8,838 bases of DNA from an uncultured Clostridia bacterium. Its GTDB lineage: Bacteria > Bacillota > Clostridia > Oscillospirales > Acutalibacteraceae. The stretch is taken from the NCBI GenBank assembly GCA_947168785.1, contig CAMVNL010000060.1, forward strand, positions 1 to 8,838. The letters run 5' to 3'. Made by a program: the position numbers and the translations under genes. Positions 1 to 6,247 of this stretch are shown in pieces. The stretch's first letter is position 1, and each line of letters starts with the position of its first letter. The notes under the pieces are model-generated. The model was not told the DNA's origin and did no database searches. It worked only from the letters and a program-made list of their open reading frames with translations.

Positions 1-759
1 CTGACCGCGCAGAAAACCGTCAAGGCCGTCGGCCACAAATGGGATAACGGCAAGATCACCACCCCCGCCACCTGCACCGCGGACGGCGTGAAAACCTTTA
101 CCTGCGCCGTCTGCAAAGAGAAAAAGACCGAGCCCGTGAAGGCGACCGGCCACAAGCCCGTAACCGACAAAGCCGTAGCCGCCACCTGCACAAAGGACGG
201 CAAGACCGAGGGCAGCCACTGCTCTGTCTGCGGCGAGGTGCTGACCGCTCAGAAAACCGTCAAGGCAGCCGGACACCGGTGGGATAACGGCAAAATCACC
301 GCCGCCCCCACCTGCGTCAAGGACGGCGTAAAAACCTTCACCTGCACCGTCTGCGGCCAGCAGAAGACCGAAAAAGCGGCCGCCACGGGCGAGCACGCCT
401 TCAGCGAATGGACGGTGACGAAGGAAGCCACCGCGGACGAGGAGGGCGAAGAGAGCCGCCTGTGCGCCGTCTGCCTGACAAAGGAGACGAGAGCCATTCC
501 GAAGCTGACCCCCACCGAACCCGAACAGCCGACGAAGCCGGACTACACCCCCGGCGACGTGGACGGCGACGGTAAGATCACCTCGGCGGACGCCCGGCTG
601 GCGCTGCGGCGCAGCGTAATGCTGGAGGACTATCCCGAGGGCAGCGCCGCCTACCTTGCCTGCGACGTGGACCATGACGGAAAAGTCACCTCCGCCGACG
701 CCCGCCTGATCCTCCGGGGCAGCGTGGGGCTGGAGGACGTTTCCAAGTGGAAGAAATGA
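1..759 (+). CDS. C-terminal part of a secreted Cys/His-repeat protein with type I dockerin (5' end outside window)
   Basis: The frame is open from base 1 to the TGA at 757-759, so only the last 252 residues of a longer protein are visible. It begins in the tail of one repeat unit. Units then start at His codons 34, 151, 274 and 394, each 39-41 residues long. The first three have the pattern H-x11/12-C-x9/10-C-x2-C; the fourth (394 onward) has lost its first Cys. A Pro/Thr-rich linker (about 505-552) leads to a type I dockerin (553-750) with two calcium loops, D-V-D-G-D-G-K-I-T-S-A-D and D-V-D-H-D-G-K-V-T-S-A-D, in which ligand positions 1, 3, 5, 9 and 12 are all acceptable. Dockerins bind cohesin modules on scaffoldins or cell-surface proteins, so the product is probably exported. 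The Cys/His repeats suggest zinc binding or disulfides, which is inference. The visible part is almost the same as the C-terminus of the next gene. The N-terminal function is unknown. Confidence 0.88.
   Translation: MTAQKTVKAVGHKWDNGKITTPATCTADGVKTFTCAVCKEKKTEPVKATGHKPVTDKAVAATCTKDGKTEGSHCSVCGEVLTAQKTVKAAGHRWDNGKITAAPTCVKDGVKTFTCTVCGQQKTEKAAATGEHAFSEWTVTKEATADEEGEESRLCAVCLTKETRAIPKLTPTEPEQPTKPDYTPGDVDGDGKITSADARLALRRSVMLEDYPEGSAAYLACDVDHDGKVTSADARLILRGSVGLEDVSKWKK
34..750 (+). repeat. Shared C-terminal module, copy 1 (Cys/His repeats + linker + dockerin)
   Basis: This stretch aligns without gaps to 3301-4017 (constant offset 3267). The first ~370 bp carry scattered differences. By hand comparison 406-713 is identical to 3673-3980 over 308 bp, synonymous positions included. 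The two copies separate again at the last codons. This points to recent duplication or gene conversion. Confidence 0.9.
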
Positions 760-795
760 TTCCTGTTCAAAAAAGCAATTGCGAATAATAACGGC

Positions 796-833
796 AGCAG
801 TCGGCAAAACGTGTCGGCTGCTTCTTTCTTTTT
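796..833 (+). terminator. Intrinsic terminator after the first dockerin gene
   Basis: Bases 796-805 pair with 813-822 (10 bp including two G-U pairs) around a 7-base loop. A T-rich tract (823-833) follows directly. It lies 37 bases after the stop codon, as expected for a Rho-independent terminator. This separates the first gene from the next one. Confidence 0.82.
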
Positions 834-936
834 CGATCTCTTTGTTTGCGAAAAACACTTCCCTTCTTTGTTTTTTCGTTGAAAAAAACACCCGAAGAAA
901 GCGTTCCGGCAGCCGTTTTCGTTCCGTGTCGTCCGA

Positions 937-965
937 TTGACACAAACTTCCGTTTATGGTAAACT
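937..965 (+). promoter_or_regulatory. Sigma-A promoter of the LRR-dockerin gene (extended -10)
   Basis: A perfect -35 TTGACA (937-942) is followed by a 17-bp spacer and the -10 TAAACT (960-965), with an extended TGG just upstream (957-959). Transcription would start near 972, leaving a leader of about 30 bases before the ATG at 1003. Upstream lie A- and T-tracts (850-855, 871-876, 882-888) that could bend DNA or act as an UP-like element; that part is inference. Confidence 0.8.
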
Positions 966-1002
966 AGAAACTACAATGTTTTCAAAAAAAGGGGGCCCAC
1001 TT

Positions 1003-4000
1003 ATGAAAAAATTCCTTTGTTTGGTTTTGACCTTTGTCATACTGCTGACCGCCACGCTACCGGCGTCACAGCTCGGTTTTGCTTTTTCTGCTTTTGCAGA
1101 AGATCCCGATGACGTTCCGGACGCCGCCGATTTGTTCTCTTATTACATAGATTCCGCAACGGACTGCGCACTGATAGATACCTGTTCGGAAGAAGCGGAA
1201 GGAACGGTAGTGATCCCCGCAGTGATCGACGGTCATCCGGTGATCGTTGGTTCACCCACGGAGAACGGCTTCTTCCGTGTTTTTGAAAAATGCAGTAAGG
1301 TGAAAAAGGTGATCGTTTCCGAGGGGATCAAAACCATCGGTCCATGGGCGTTTGAGAACAATACATCCATTGAAGAGATTGTTCTGCCGGAAACGCTGAC
1401 AAGTATTATGACCGGTGCGTTTTCCGGATGTACCTCTTTACATAAAGTCAATTTCCCCAAATCATTGACAGAGTTGGGAGCAATGTGTCTGGACGGAACT
1501 CCGATATACGACGATCCCGCCAACTGGATCGACGGTTGCTTTTATTATGATCAATGTTTCATTTCCGCCGAAAAGAACACGGCCCAAAGCATTCAAATTG
1601 GCAACAAAGCATGGATGATTGCAACAGGTGCCTTCACAGATACTTCCTGCGATACCATCACTTTTACGGAAAGCGTAACGACGATTTCAAGCAATCCTGT
1701 TATTCTCTGTGCCGCCAGCGTCAATAAAATTCAAATCCCGGCATCTGTCATAAAGATCGGCGATAGTTTCTTCAGTTGGGCTAGTGTCGGCGAAATAACG
1801 GTTGACAAAAACAACCCGAATTACTGTTCCGAAAACGGCGTATTGTTCAACAAAGAAAAAACAAAATTGCTGAAATTCGCGTCATCCGCAGCGAATCAGG
1901 ATGGTATTTACGCTATTCCGGAGGGAGTGGAAGAAATTGGCGTATCCGCATTTGAACTGGCGAGAATCAGCGGTGTTGTTTTTCCGAAATCATTAAAAGA
2001 AATCGGAGCAAACGCCTTTGCTTCCTCAACGATTAAAAGTCTGACCGTTCCTGCCGGCGTCCATCTGAATTTTGCTTTTGCCAGATACTGTTCTCAATTG
2101 GAAACCGCACAGATCGAAAACGGCGTTAAATCAATTCCGTACGGTTGCTTTGACAGCTGCTTCGCGCTTTCCGAAATCGAAATCCCGGATACCGTCACTT
2201 CGATCGGTGGCCGTGCTTTTGAATACTGTACTTCCCTGAAAACTGTCACGCTTCCGAAAAACTTAGAAAACATAGAATTGGCTAATGGAATCGACGGCAT
2301 TATCTTTACTGGCTGTTCCGCGCTTGAGACGATCGAACTGGCGGAAGAAAACGCATATTATACGGTCAAAGACGGGATCCTTTATACAAAAGATATGAAG
2401 TATCTGCTCCGCTGCCCGCCGAACAGTGGGAAAACAAGCGTTAAGGTGCCGGATTCTGTAGAGGTGATATACGATCTTGCTTTCGAAGGATGCGCCTCTG
2501 TGAAACAGGTGATTTTACCGGAGGGTATCAAGGAAATCCTGTCTGACGCTTTTAAGGGTTGTTCCAGCCTGACGCAGTGCGCTTTTCCAACTTCTTTACA
2601 ATATATCGGCGAAAACGCCTTTATGGGATGCGCGCTTGACGAAACAGAAGTACCGTATAACGTTACCTCCATCGGTTACGCCGCATTTGGATTTGATAAG
2701 GATTACAATAAGATCGATGGGTTTTCAATCATCTGTGCGAAAGGAAGCCAGGCGGAAACCTATGCCAAGGCATTTGAAATACCTTACAAAACTGTTGGTG
2801 CCACACCTGATAATTATCGCTCTTCTCCTGTCATTCCCGATAAAACGAGACTGGAACTGGCGGCAGGAGTCAGATTTAAAGAAGGAGGCAACGCTCTTTA
2901 TACGACAAAACCGTTCTCATTGTCTCAATTCGGATATGAGTTTTACGATATCACGATTGAATTTCGTCATAATGCCGTCACGATAAAGGGAGAGGACCCT
3001 ATTCCGACAAAATATCAGCTCATTTTCGGAGAAGGCGAAACGACAAAAACCGTTGATTTTGTGCTGATGGGCGACGTCAACGGCGATGGTTTCCAAAACA
3101 AGGACGATATTGCAATCGTTCAGGATCACAATAACTGGGCGCCCCTTTCGATTTATCAGAAGCAAGCAGCAGATCTGAATTGCGACGGCGTCGTTGACAA
3201 GGACGACGTTGCCCTGCTGCAGGCGGGGATTGCCGATAACGATTATCCGGCAGTTGACAGTCTGACCCCAAAAACGGAAATTAAAAATCAATTTTTTACC
3301 CATCAATGGGATGACGGCACAGTAACGAAAGCCCCCACCTGCGTCAAGGACGGCGTGAAGACCTTTACCTGCGTCGTCTGCAAAGAAACAAAGACCGAGC
3401 CCGTGAAGGCGACCGACCACAAGCCCGTGACCGACAAAGCCGTACCGGCCACCTGCACCAAGGACGGCAAGACCGAAGGCAGCCACTGCTCCGTCTGCGG
3501 CGAGGTGCTGACCGCTCAGAAAACCGTCAAGGCGACCGGCCACCAATGGGATAACGGCAAAATCACCACCGCCCCCACTTGCGTCGAGGACGGAGTGAAG
3601 ACCTTCACCTGCACCGTCTGCGGCCAGCAGAAGACTGAAAAAGCGGCCGCCACGGGCGAGCACGCCTTCAGTGAATGGACGGTGACGAAGGAAGCCACCG
3701 CGGACGAGGAGGGCGAAGAGAGCCGCCTGTGCGCCGTCTGCCTGACAAAGGAGACGAGAGCCATTCCGAAGCTGACCCCCACCGAACCCGAACAGCCGAC
3801 GAAGCCGGACTACACCCCCGGCGACGTGGACGGCGACGGTAAGATCACCTCGGCGGACGCCCGGCTGGCGCTGCGGCGCAGCGTAATGCTGGAGGACTAT
3901 CCCGAGGGCAGCGCCGCCTACCTTGCCTGCGACGTGGACCATGACGGAAAAGTCACCTCCGCCGACGCCCGCCTGATCCTGCGGGGCAGCGTGGGGCTGG

Positions 4001-4020
4001 AAGACGTCACCCTCTGGTAA
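1003..4020 (+). CDS. Secreted BspA-type LRR surface protein with two dockerins and Cys/His repeats (1005 aa)
   Basis: The start is the ATG at 1003, preceded by an AAGGGGG ribosome site (989-995) and followed by a typical signal peptide (MKK, a hydrophobic core, likely cleavage after AFA near residue 33). Residues ~75-600 are LRR_5/BspA-type repeats, with recurring I-G-x-x-A-F-x-x-C-x-S-L and L-P-x-x-L/V blocks. Residues ~605-688 look beta-rich. Residues 690-748 form an internal dockerin (loops D-V-N-G-D-G and D-L-N-C-D-G). Residues 767-920 hold four Cys/His repeats; a Pro/Thr linker and a second dockerin (940-1003) end the protein at D-V-T-L-W. LRR_5 proteins generally act in adhesion or binding at the cell surface; the ligand here is unknown. 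The region before ~3300 is visibly less GC-rich than the C-terminal module, which suggests a fusion. The gene is monocistronic, with its own promoter and a downstream hairpin. Confidence 0.9.
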   Translation: MKKFLCLVLTFVILLTATLPASQLGFAFSAFAEDPDDVPDAADLFSYYIDSATDCALIDTCSEEAEGTVVIPAVIDGHPVIVGSPTENGFFRVFEKCSKVKKVIVSEGIKTIGPWAFENNTSIEEIVLPETLTSIMTGAFSGCTSLHKVNFPKSLTELGAMCLDGTPIYDDPANWIDGCFYYDQCFISAEKNTAQSIQIGNKAWMIATGAFTDTSCDTITFTESVTTISSNPVILCAASVNKIQIPASVIKIGDSFFSWASVGEITVDKNNPNYCSENGVLFNKEKTKLLKFASSAANQDGIYAIPEGVEEIGVSAFELARISGVVFPKSLKEIGANAFASSTIKSLTVPAGVHLNFAFARYCSQLETAQIENGVKSIPYGCFDSCFALSEIEIPDTVTSIGGRAFEYCTSLKTVTLPKNLENIELANGIDGIIFTGCSALETIELAEENAYYTVKDGILYTKDMKYLLRCPPNSGKTSVKVPDSVEVIYDLAFEGCASVKQVILPEGIKEILSDAFKGCSSLTQCAFPTSLQYIGENAFMGCALDETEVPYNVTSIGYAAFGFDKDYNKIDGFSIICAKGSQAETYAKAFEIPYKTVGATPDNYRSSPVIPDKTRLELAAGVRFKEGGNALYTTKPFSLSQFGYEFYDITIEFRHNAVTIKGEDPIPTKYQLIFGEGETTKTVDFVLMGDVNGDGFQNKDDIAIVQDHNNWAPLSIYQKQAADLNCDGVVDKDDVALLQAGIADNDYPAVDSLTPKTEIKNQFFTHQWDDGTVTKAPTCVKDGVKTFTCVVCKETKTEPVKATDHKPVTDKAVPATCTKDGKTEGSHCSVCGEVLTAQKTVKATGHQWDNGKITTAPTCVEDGVKTFTCTVCGQQKTEKAAATGEHAFSEWTVTKEATADEEGEESRLCAVCLTKETRAIPKLTPTEPEQPTKPDYTPGDVDGDGKITSADARLALRRSVMLEDYPEGSAAYLACDVDHDGKVTSADARLILRGSVGLEDVTLW
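3301..4017 (+). repeat. Shared C-terminal module, copy 2
   Basis: This copy matches 34-750 collinearly. Its repeat units start at His codons 3301, 3418, 3541 and 3661, and its dockerin at 3820. The left edge coincides with a rise in GC content inside the LRR gene. Bases 3673-3980 are identical to 406-713. Confidence 0.9.
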
Positions 4021-4081
4021 TCTGCCGCGAACGAATCAACGCGCAAAGAAAAACAAACCATCCCTGTAATACAGAGAAAAC

Positions 4082-4109
4082 GGAACCGCGTCCCTCGGGA
4101 CGCGGTTCC
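4082..4109 (+). terminator. Strong hairpin after the LRR-dockerin gene, probable terminator
   Basis: A perfect 12-bp GC-rich stem (4082-4093 with 4098-4109) closes a CTCG tetraloop 61 bases after the stop. No T-run follows immediately; the nearest T-tract is at 4125-4129. Termination is therefore likely but less classical than at the other genes. On the opposite strand the hairpin is followed by a short TTTT, so it may also stop minus-strand transcripts. Confidence 0.6.
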
Positions 4110-4183
4110 TGTCGTTTGCCGGCGTTTTTGTTCTTCATGATAAAAATGCAGGATAAAACAATCTGGATTTTTCGGGACAAAAC

Positions 4184-4273
4184 CGTAGCACGCTGCCTCA
4201 GCAGCGTTACAACGCAGTTCCGATTGTTACTGTAACATTTGCGCCATGAACGCAGCTGAGGCTGCGTGCTACG
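4184..4273. repeat. Long imperfect palindrome (MITE- or REP-like, unidentified)
   Basis: Bases 4184-4208 pair with 4249-4273 over 25 positions with only two mismatches (4194/4263 and 4203/4254). The 40-base apex contains an inner CGCA/TGCG stem (4213-4216 with 4240-4243) and a TGTTAC-T-GTAACA motif (4225-4237). There is no adjacent T-run on the plus strand, and only a short TTTT beyond it on the minus strand. I see no target-site duplication and no ORF. It could be a miniature inverted-repeat element, a REP-like sequence, or a structured 3' end of the minus-strand gene. Confidence 0.65.
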
Positions 4274-4312
4274 ATGGCTCGCCAACTCATTATTTGTTTA
4301 TTTTACCCCGTC

Positions 4313-4338
4313 AAAATCCGTAACAGCCCATTTTACGG
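4313..4338 (-). terminator. Weak intrinsic terminator of the XRE gene
   Basis: Reading the minus strand just after the stop at 4343, a 6-bp stem (4338-4333 with 4323-4318, CCGTAA/TTACGG) with a 9-base loop is followed by ATTTT (4317-4313). The stem is short, so this is a tentative call. The large palindrome further on may add to termination. Confidence 0.4.
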
Positions 4339-4342
4339 CGGG

Positions 4343-6082
4343 TCAGGGCTCGTCCGGTTCCCGGATGGGCGGCTGAAACCCGAGGAATGCCTGCACCATT
4401 TTCGGATGATGGATCACGAAGTGGATGGCGGGGCTTTTGTTTTTGGACACGATCACCAGCCGCTCGCCGACGACCGTATAGCTGAGATTCCGGAAGGCCG
4501 GCGCGGGATCCGGCGCAAGGATCATATTCGGGCGATCCGCGGCGTAGGCCCGGGTGGCCTCCAGATGCGCGCGGTAGATCTCATAGGTATAGGGAATATC
4601 CGTTTCAAAAAAGAGGCCGGAAAGCGAGAGGTTCAACGGCGACGCCGCAAACTGCTCCGGGGTGAGCACCGGCACACACAATTCGATCCGCGGGCACTCC
4701 GACAGCGCTTCGGCGCCGGCCGCCGCTTCGTCGCGGTAACGGCGGATCCGCCGGGCGTCGGGTTCCGACACGCCGTTTTCCGTCAGCAGCCCGTCCAGCA
4801 GCTCCGGCGGCAGCGTGAACACCGGCAGGCTCCCGGTGACAATGCGCCGTTCCTCCCGCGTCGGCAGGCCGCGCAAAAAGCCCGCGAAGGCCTCCGCCCG
4901 GTCGCTGCGGTAGATCTCCATCAGCGGACGCGCGGCCGCCAGCAGCCGTTCCGCCTTGCGGCGGTAAAACCGCAGATCCTCTTTGCTCTTGGTCAGCACG
5001 TAGCGCCCCTCGCTCTGGCGCCCCGCAATGGCGCTTCCCTCCAGCGCCGCCGCGCCGGAGACCTTCAGCAGATGGGAAAACACGCGCCCCTGTGCGCCGG
5101 GCAGATAGTATGGCTCGATCTGCCCCGTCATATACATGGGGATGTTGCCCTCCAACCCCAGCATCATCTCCGGAAAGGGCCGGTAGACGTCGTGAATGAT
5201 CTTCAGCCGCAGCCCCTTTTTCAGCATCATCGCCATGCCGGCCAGCCATTTTTTAGCAAACTCCGGGTCGTCGGCCATCTCCTCAAGGGGCATATCGCTG
5301 TAAAGAATGCAGTCCTCCATGGAGCGGGACAGCACCGTGGCCCGGATAAAATCCAGCTCGCTTTCCATCATCTCGGCGGTACCGGTGTATATTTTCGTCG
5401 TGGGCAGCTGGAAAGGGATCGTCGGCAGGCGCATTTTGTCAAAATGGATGGCGCGGATAAACGTGTTGAGGTCGAAAGAATCCATATTCTGCAAGAACCG
5501 GCCGATGGGGTCCTCCGCCCGGGCCCGGTTGGAACCAAGCCACTGCACAATGGCCGCATACCGCGCGTCGGCGTGGGTCAGCTCGTCTTTTTCACACCCC
5601 AGCAGCGCAGCGATCGCCGCGATATCCGCTTCCGCGGTATAGCGGCGGGAAAGGTACCCGGCGATATTCGCGGTGAATTCGCCGATATTTCCGGGGCGGC
5701 GCTGTCCCGAAAGCACCTTTGAGATATGGGAGGGATCGTAGGCGCACGCCCGCGCCAGCGATACGCCGCGCACGTCCAGCGTCTTCAGCAGAGCCTTCAG
5801 ATTGAACAGAAACACGTCGTATTCGATCTGCAGCCCCGGACGGACGGCGGCGTTCAGCGCGTCGAGCACCGCCTCTTTCGGGTGATCTGCGCCCCTTTCC
5901 TCCGCCAGCGCGGCGATCCCGGCGGCCAGCTTTTCCATCTGCGCGCCGTTGTACGCCGGTTCCCGCTCCCCCGTGCAGTAACGGCTCAGCGCGCTGTCGC
6001 TCACGCCCGAAGCCCGCGCCAGCGCGGCGCGGGTGGCGTTCAGCTCATGCAGATAGTCGTTCAGGATTTCGCTGAAAGTCAT
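4343..6082 (-). CDS. XRE-family HTH protein with a large C-terminal domain of unknown function (579 aa)
   Basis: The start is the ATG at 6082-6080, with GGGAGA eight bases upstream; an in-frame extension to 6232 has no start signal. Residues ~4-60 form a Cro/C1-type HTH (A-L-A-R-A-S-G-V-S-D-S-A-L-S-R-Y). A second HTH-like segment lies at ~92-135 (S-L-A-R-A-C-A-Y-D-P-S-H-I-S-K-V-L-S-G). The remaining ~440 residues are a mixed domain with a recognisable core near 288-327 (K-I-I-H-D-V-Y-R-P, M-L-G-L-E-G, M-Y-M-T-G-Q-I, P-Y-Y-L). From memory, similar large HTH proteins occur in Clostridia as uncharacterised regulators. No signal peptide or membrane segment is evident, so it should be a cytoplasmic DNA-binding protein. 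It is divergent from the secreted dockerin gene at 6248, whose expression, or its own, it may control. The effector is unknown. Confidence 0.87.
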   Translation of the reverse strand: MTFSEILNDYLHELNATRAALARASGVSDSALSRYCTGEREPAYNGAQMEKLAAGIAALAEERGADHPKEAVLDALNAAVRPGLQIEYDVFLFNLKALLKTLDVRGVSLARACAYDPSHISKVLSGQRRPGNIGEFTANIAGYLSRRYTAEADIAAIAALLGCEKDELTHADARYAAIVQWLGSNRARAEDPIGRFLQNMDSFDLNTFIRAIHFDKMRLPTIPFQLPTTKIYTGTAEMMESELDFIRATVLSRSMEDCILYSDMPLEEMADDPEFAKKWLAGMAMMLKKGLRLKIIHDVYRPFPEMMLGLEGNIPMYMTGQIEPYYLPGAQGRVFSHLLKVSGAAALEGSAIAGRQSEGRYVLTKSKEDLRFYRRKAERLLAAARPLMEIYRSDRAEAFAGFLRGLPTREERRIVTGSLPVFTLPPELLDGLLTENGVSEPDARRIRRYRDEAAAGAEALSECPRIELCVPVLTPEQFAASPLNLSLSGLFFETDIPYTYEIYRAHLEATRAYAADRPNMILAPDPAPAFRNLSYTVVGERLVIVSKNKSPAIHFVIHHPKMVQAFLGFQPPIREPDEP

Positions 6083-6115
6083 CTTTCCGTTCTCCCATAC
6101 TTTTTCGTTAATTAT

Positions 6116-6144
6116 AATATAACCAATCCCCCGGCAAAACGCAA
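6116..6144 (-). promoter_or_regulatory. Probable sigma-A promoter of the XRE gene
   Basis: On the minus strand, TTGCGT (6144-6139) and TATATT (6121-6116) are separated by 17 bp. The -35 matches consensus only at TTG; the -10 matches at five of six positions. An overlapping TATAAT (6116-6111) could serve as an alternative -10. The leader would be about 25-30 bases. Confidence 0.55.
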
Positions 6145-6153
6145 TCCCCGATT

Positions 6154-6164
6154 TGACAATGTCA
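6154..6164. promoter_or_regulatory. Candidate operator: TGACA-A-TGTCA palindrome
   Basis: A perfect 5-1-5 inverted repeat sits between the two divergent promoters, about 10 bases upstream of the minus-strand -35 and about 40 upstream of the plus-strand -10. Its size and symmetry fit an XRE-type dimer site. An 8-bp palindrome, CCCGCGGG (6185-6192), lies in the upstream part of the plus-strand promoter and is a second candidate. Assignment to the neighbouring regulator is inference. Confidence 0.35.
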
Positions 6165-6199
6165 TTCCGGGAAGAACCGTGCAACCCGCGGGCAGAATA

Positions 6200-6208
6200 T
6201 GGTACAAT
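6200..6208 (+). promoter_or_regulatory. Extended -10 promoter of the secreted dockerin gene
   Basis: TGG followed by TACAAT (6203-6208) forms a good extended -10. The position 17 bp upstream (6180-6185) has no convincing -35, which is common for extended -10 promoters or for activator-dependent ones. Transcription would start near 6215, about 33 bases before the ATG. Confidence 0.6.
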
Positions 6209-6247
6209 CAAATACGCGATATCATAGCGCAAAGGAGATTGATCACA

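Noticed and set aside
34..520. CRISPR-like tandem repeats
   Set aside because: The periodicity is about 120 bp, in frame, and reflects repeated protein units with variable codons; there are no constant repeats separated by unique spacers.
937..1002. Earlier TTG start for the LRR protein
   Set aside because: That TTG is part of the -35 box TTGACA, and the added residues would precede the signal peptide. ATG 1003 has a good ribosome site.
2917..3942. Minus-strand open frame of 341 codons inside the LRR gene
   Set aside because: It mirrors the GC-rich repeat/dockerin module; a similar shadow frame appears opposite the third dockerin (6620-7708). The plus-strand domains are clear.
4274..5722. 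Long plus-strand open frame of 482 codons opposite the XRE gene
   Set aside because: It is antisense to a well-supported HTH protein, is rich in Arg, His and Gln as GC-rich shadow frames are, has no ribosome site and shows no recognisable domain.
6153..6158. TTGACA as -35 of the plus-strand promoter
   Set aside because: The nearest good -10 (6203-6208) is 44 bp away and no -10 lies at 16-18 bp. The hexamer is better read as part of the TGACA-A-TGTCA palindrome.
6083..6232. N-terminal extension of the XRE protein by 50 residues
   Set aside because: It crosses the divergent promoter region and the ribosome site of the neighbouring gene, and the HTH begins right after ATG 6082.
5726..6247. N-terminal extension of the 512-residue dockerin protein
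   Set aside because: It overlaps the XRE gene in antisense and would bury the signal peptide inside the protein; ATG 6248 has AAGGAGA at ideal spacing.
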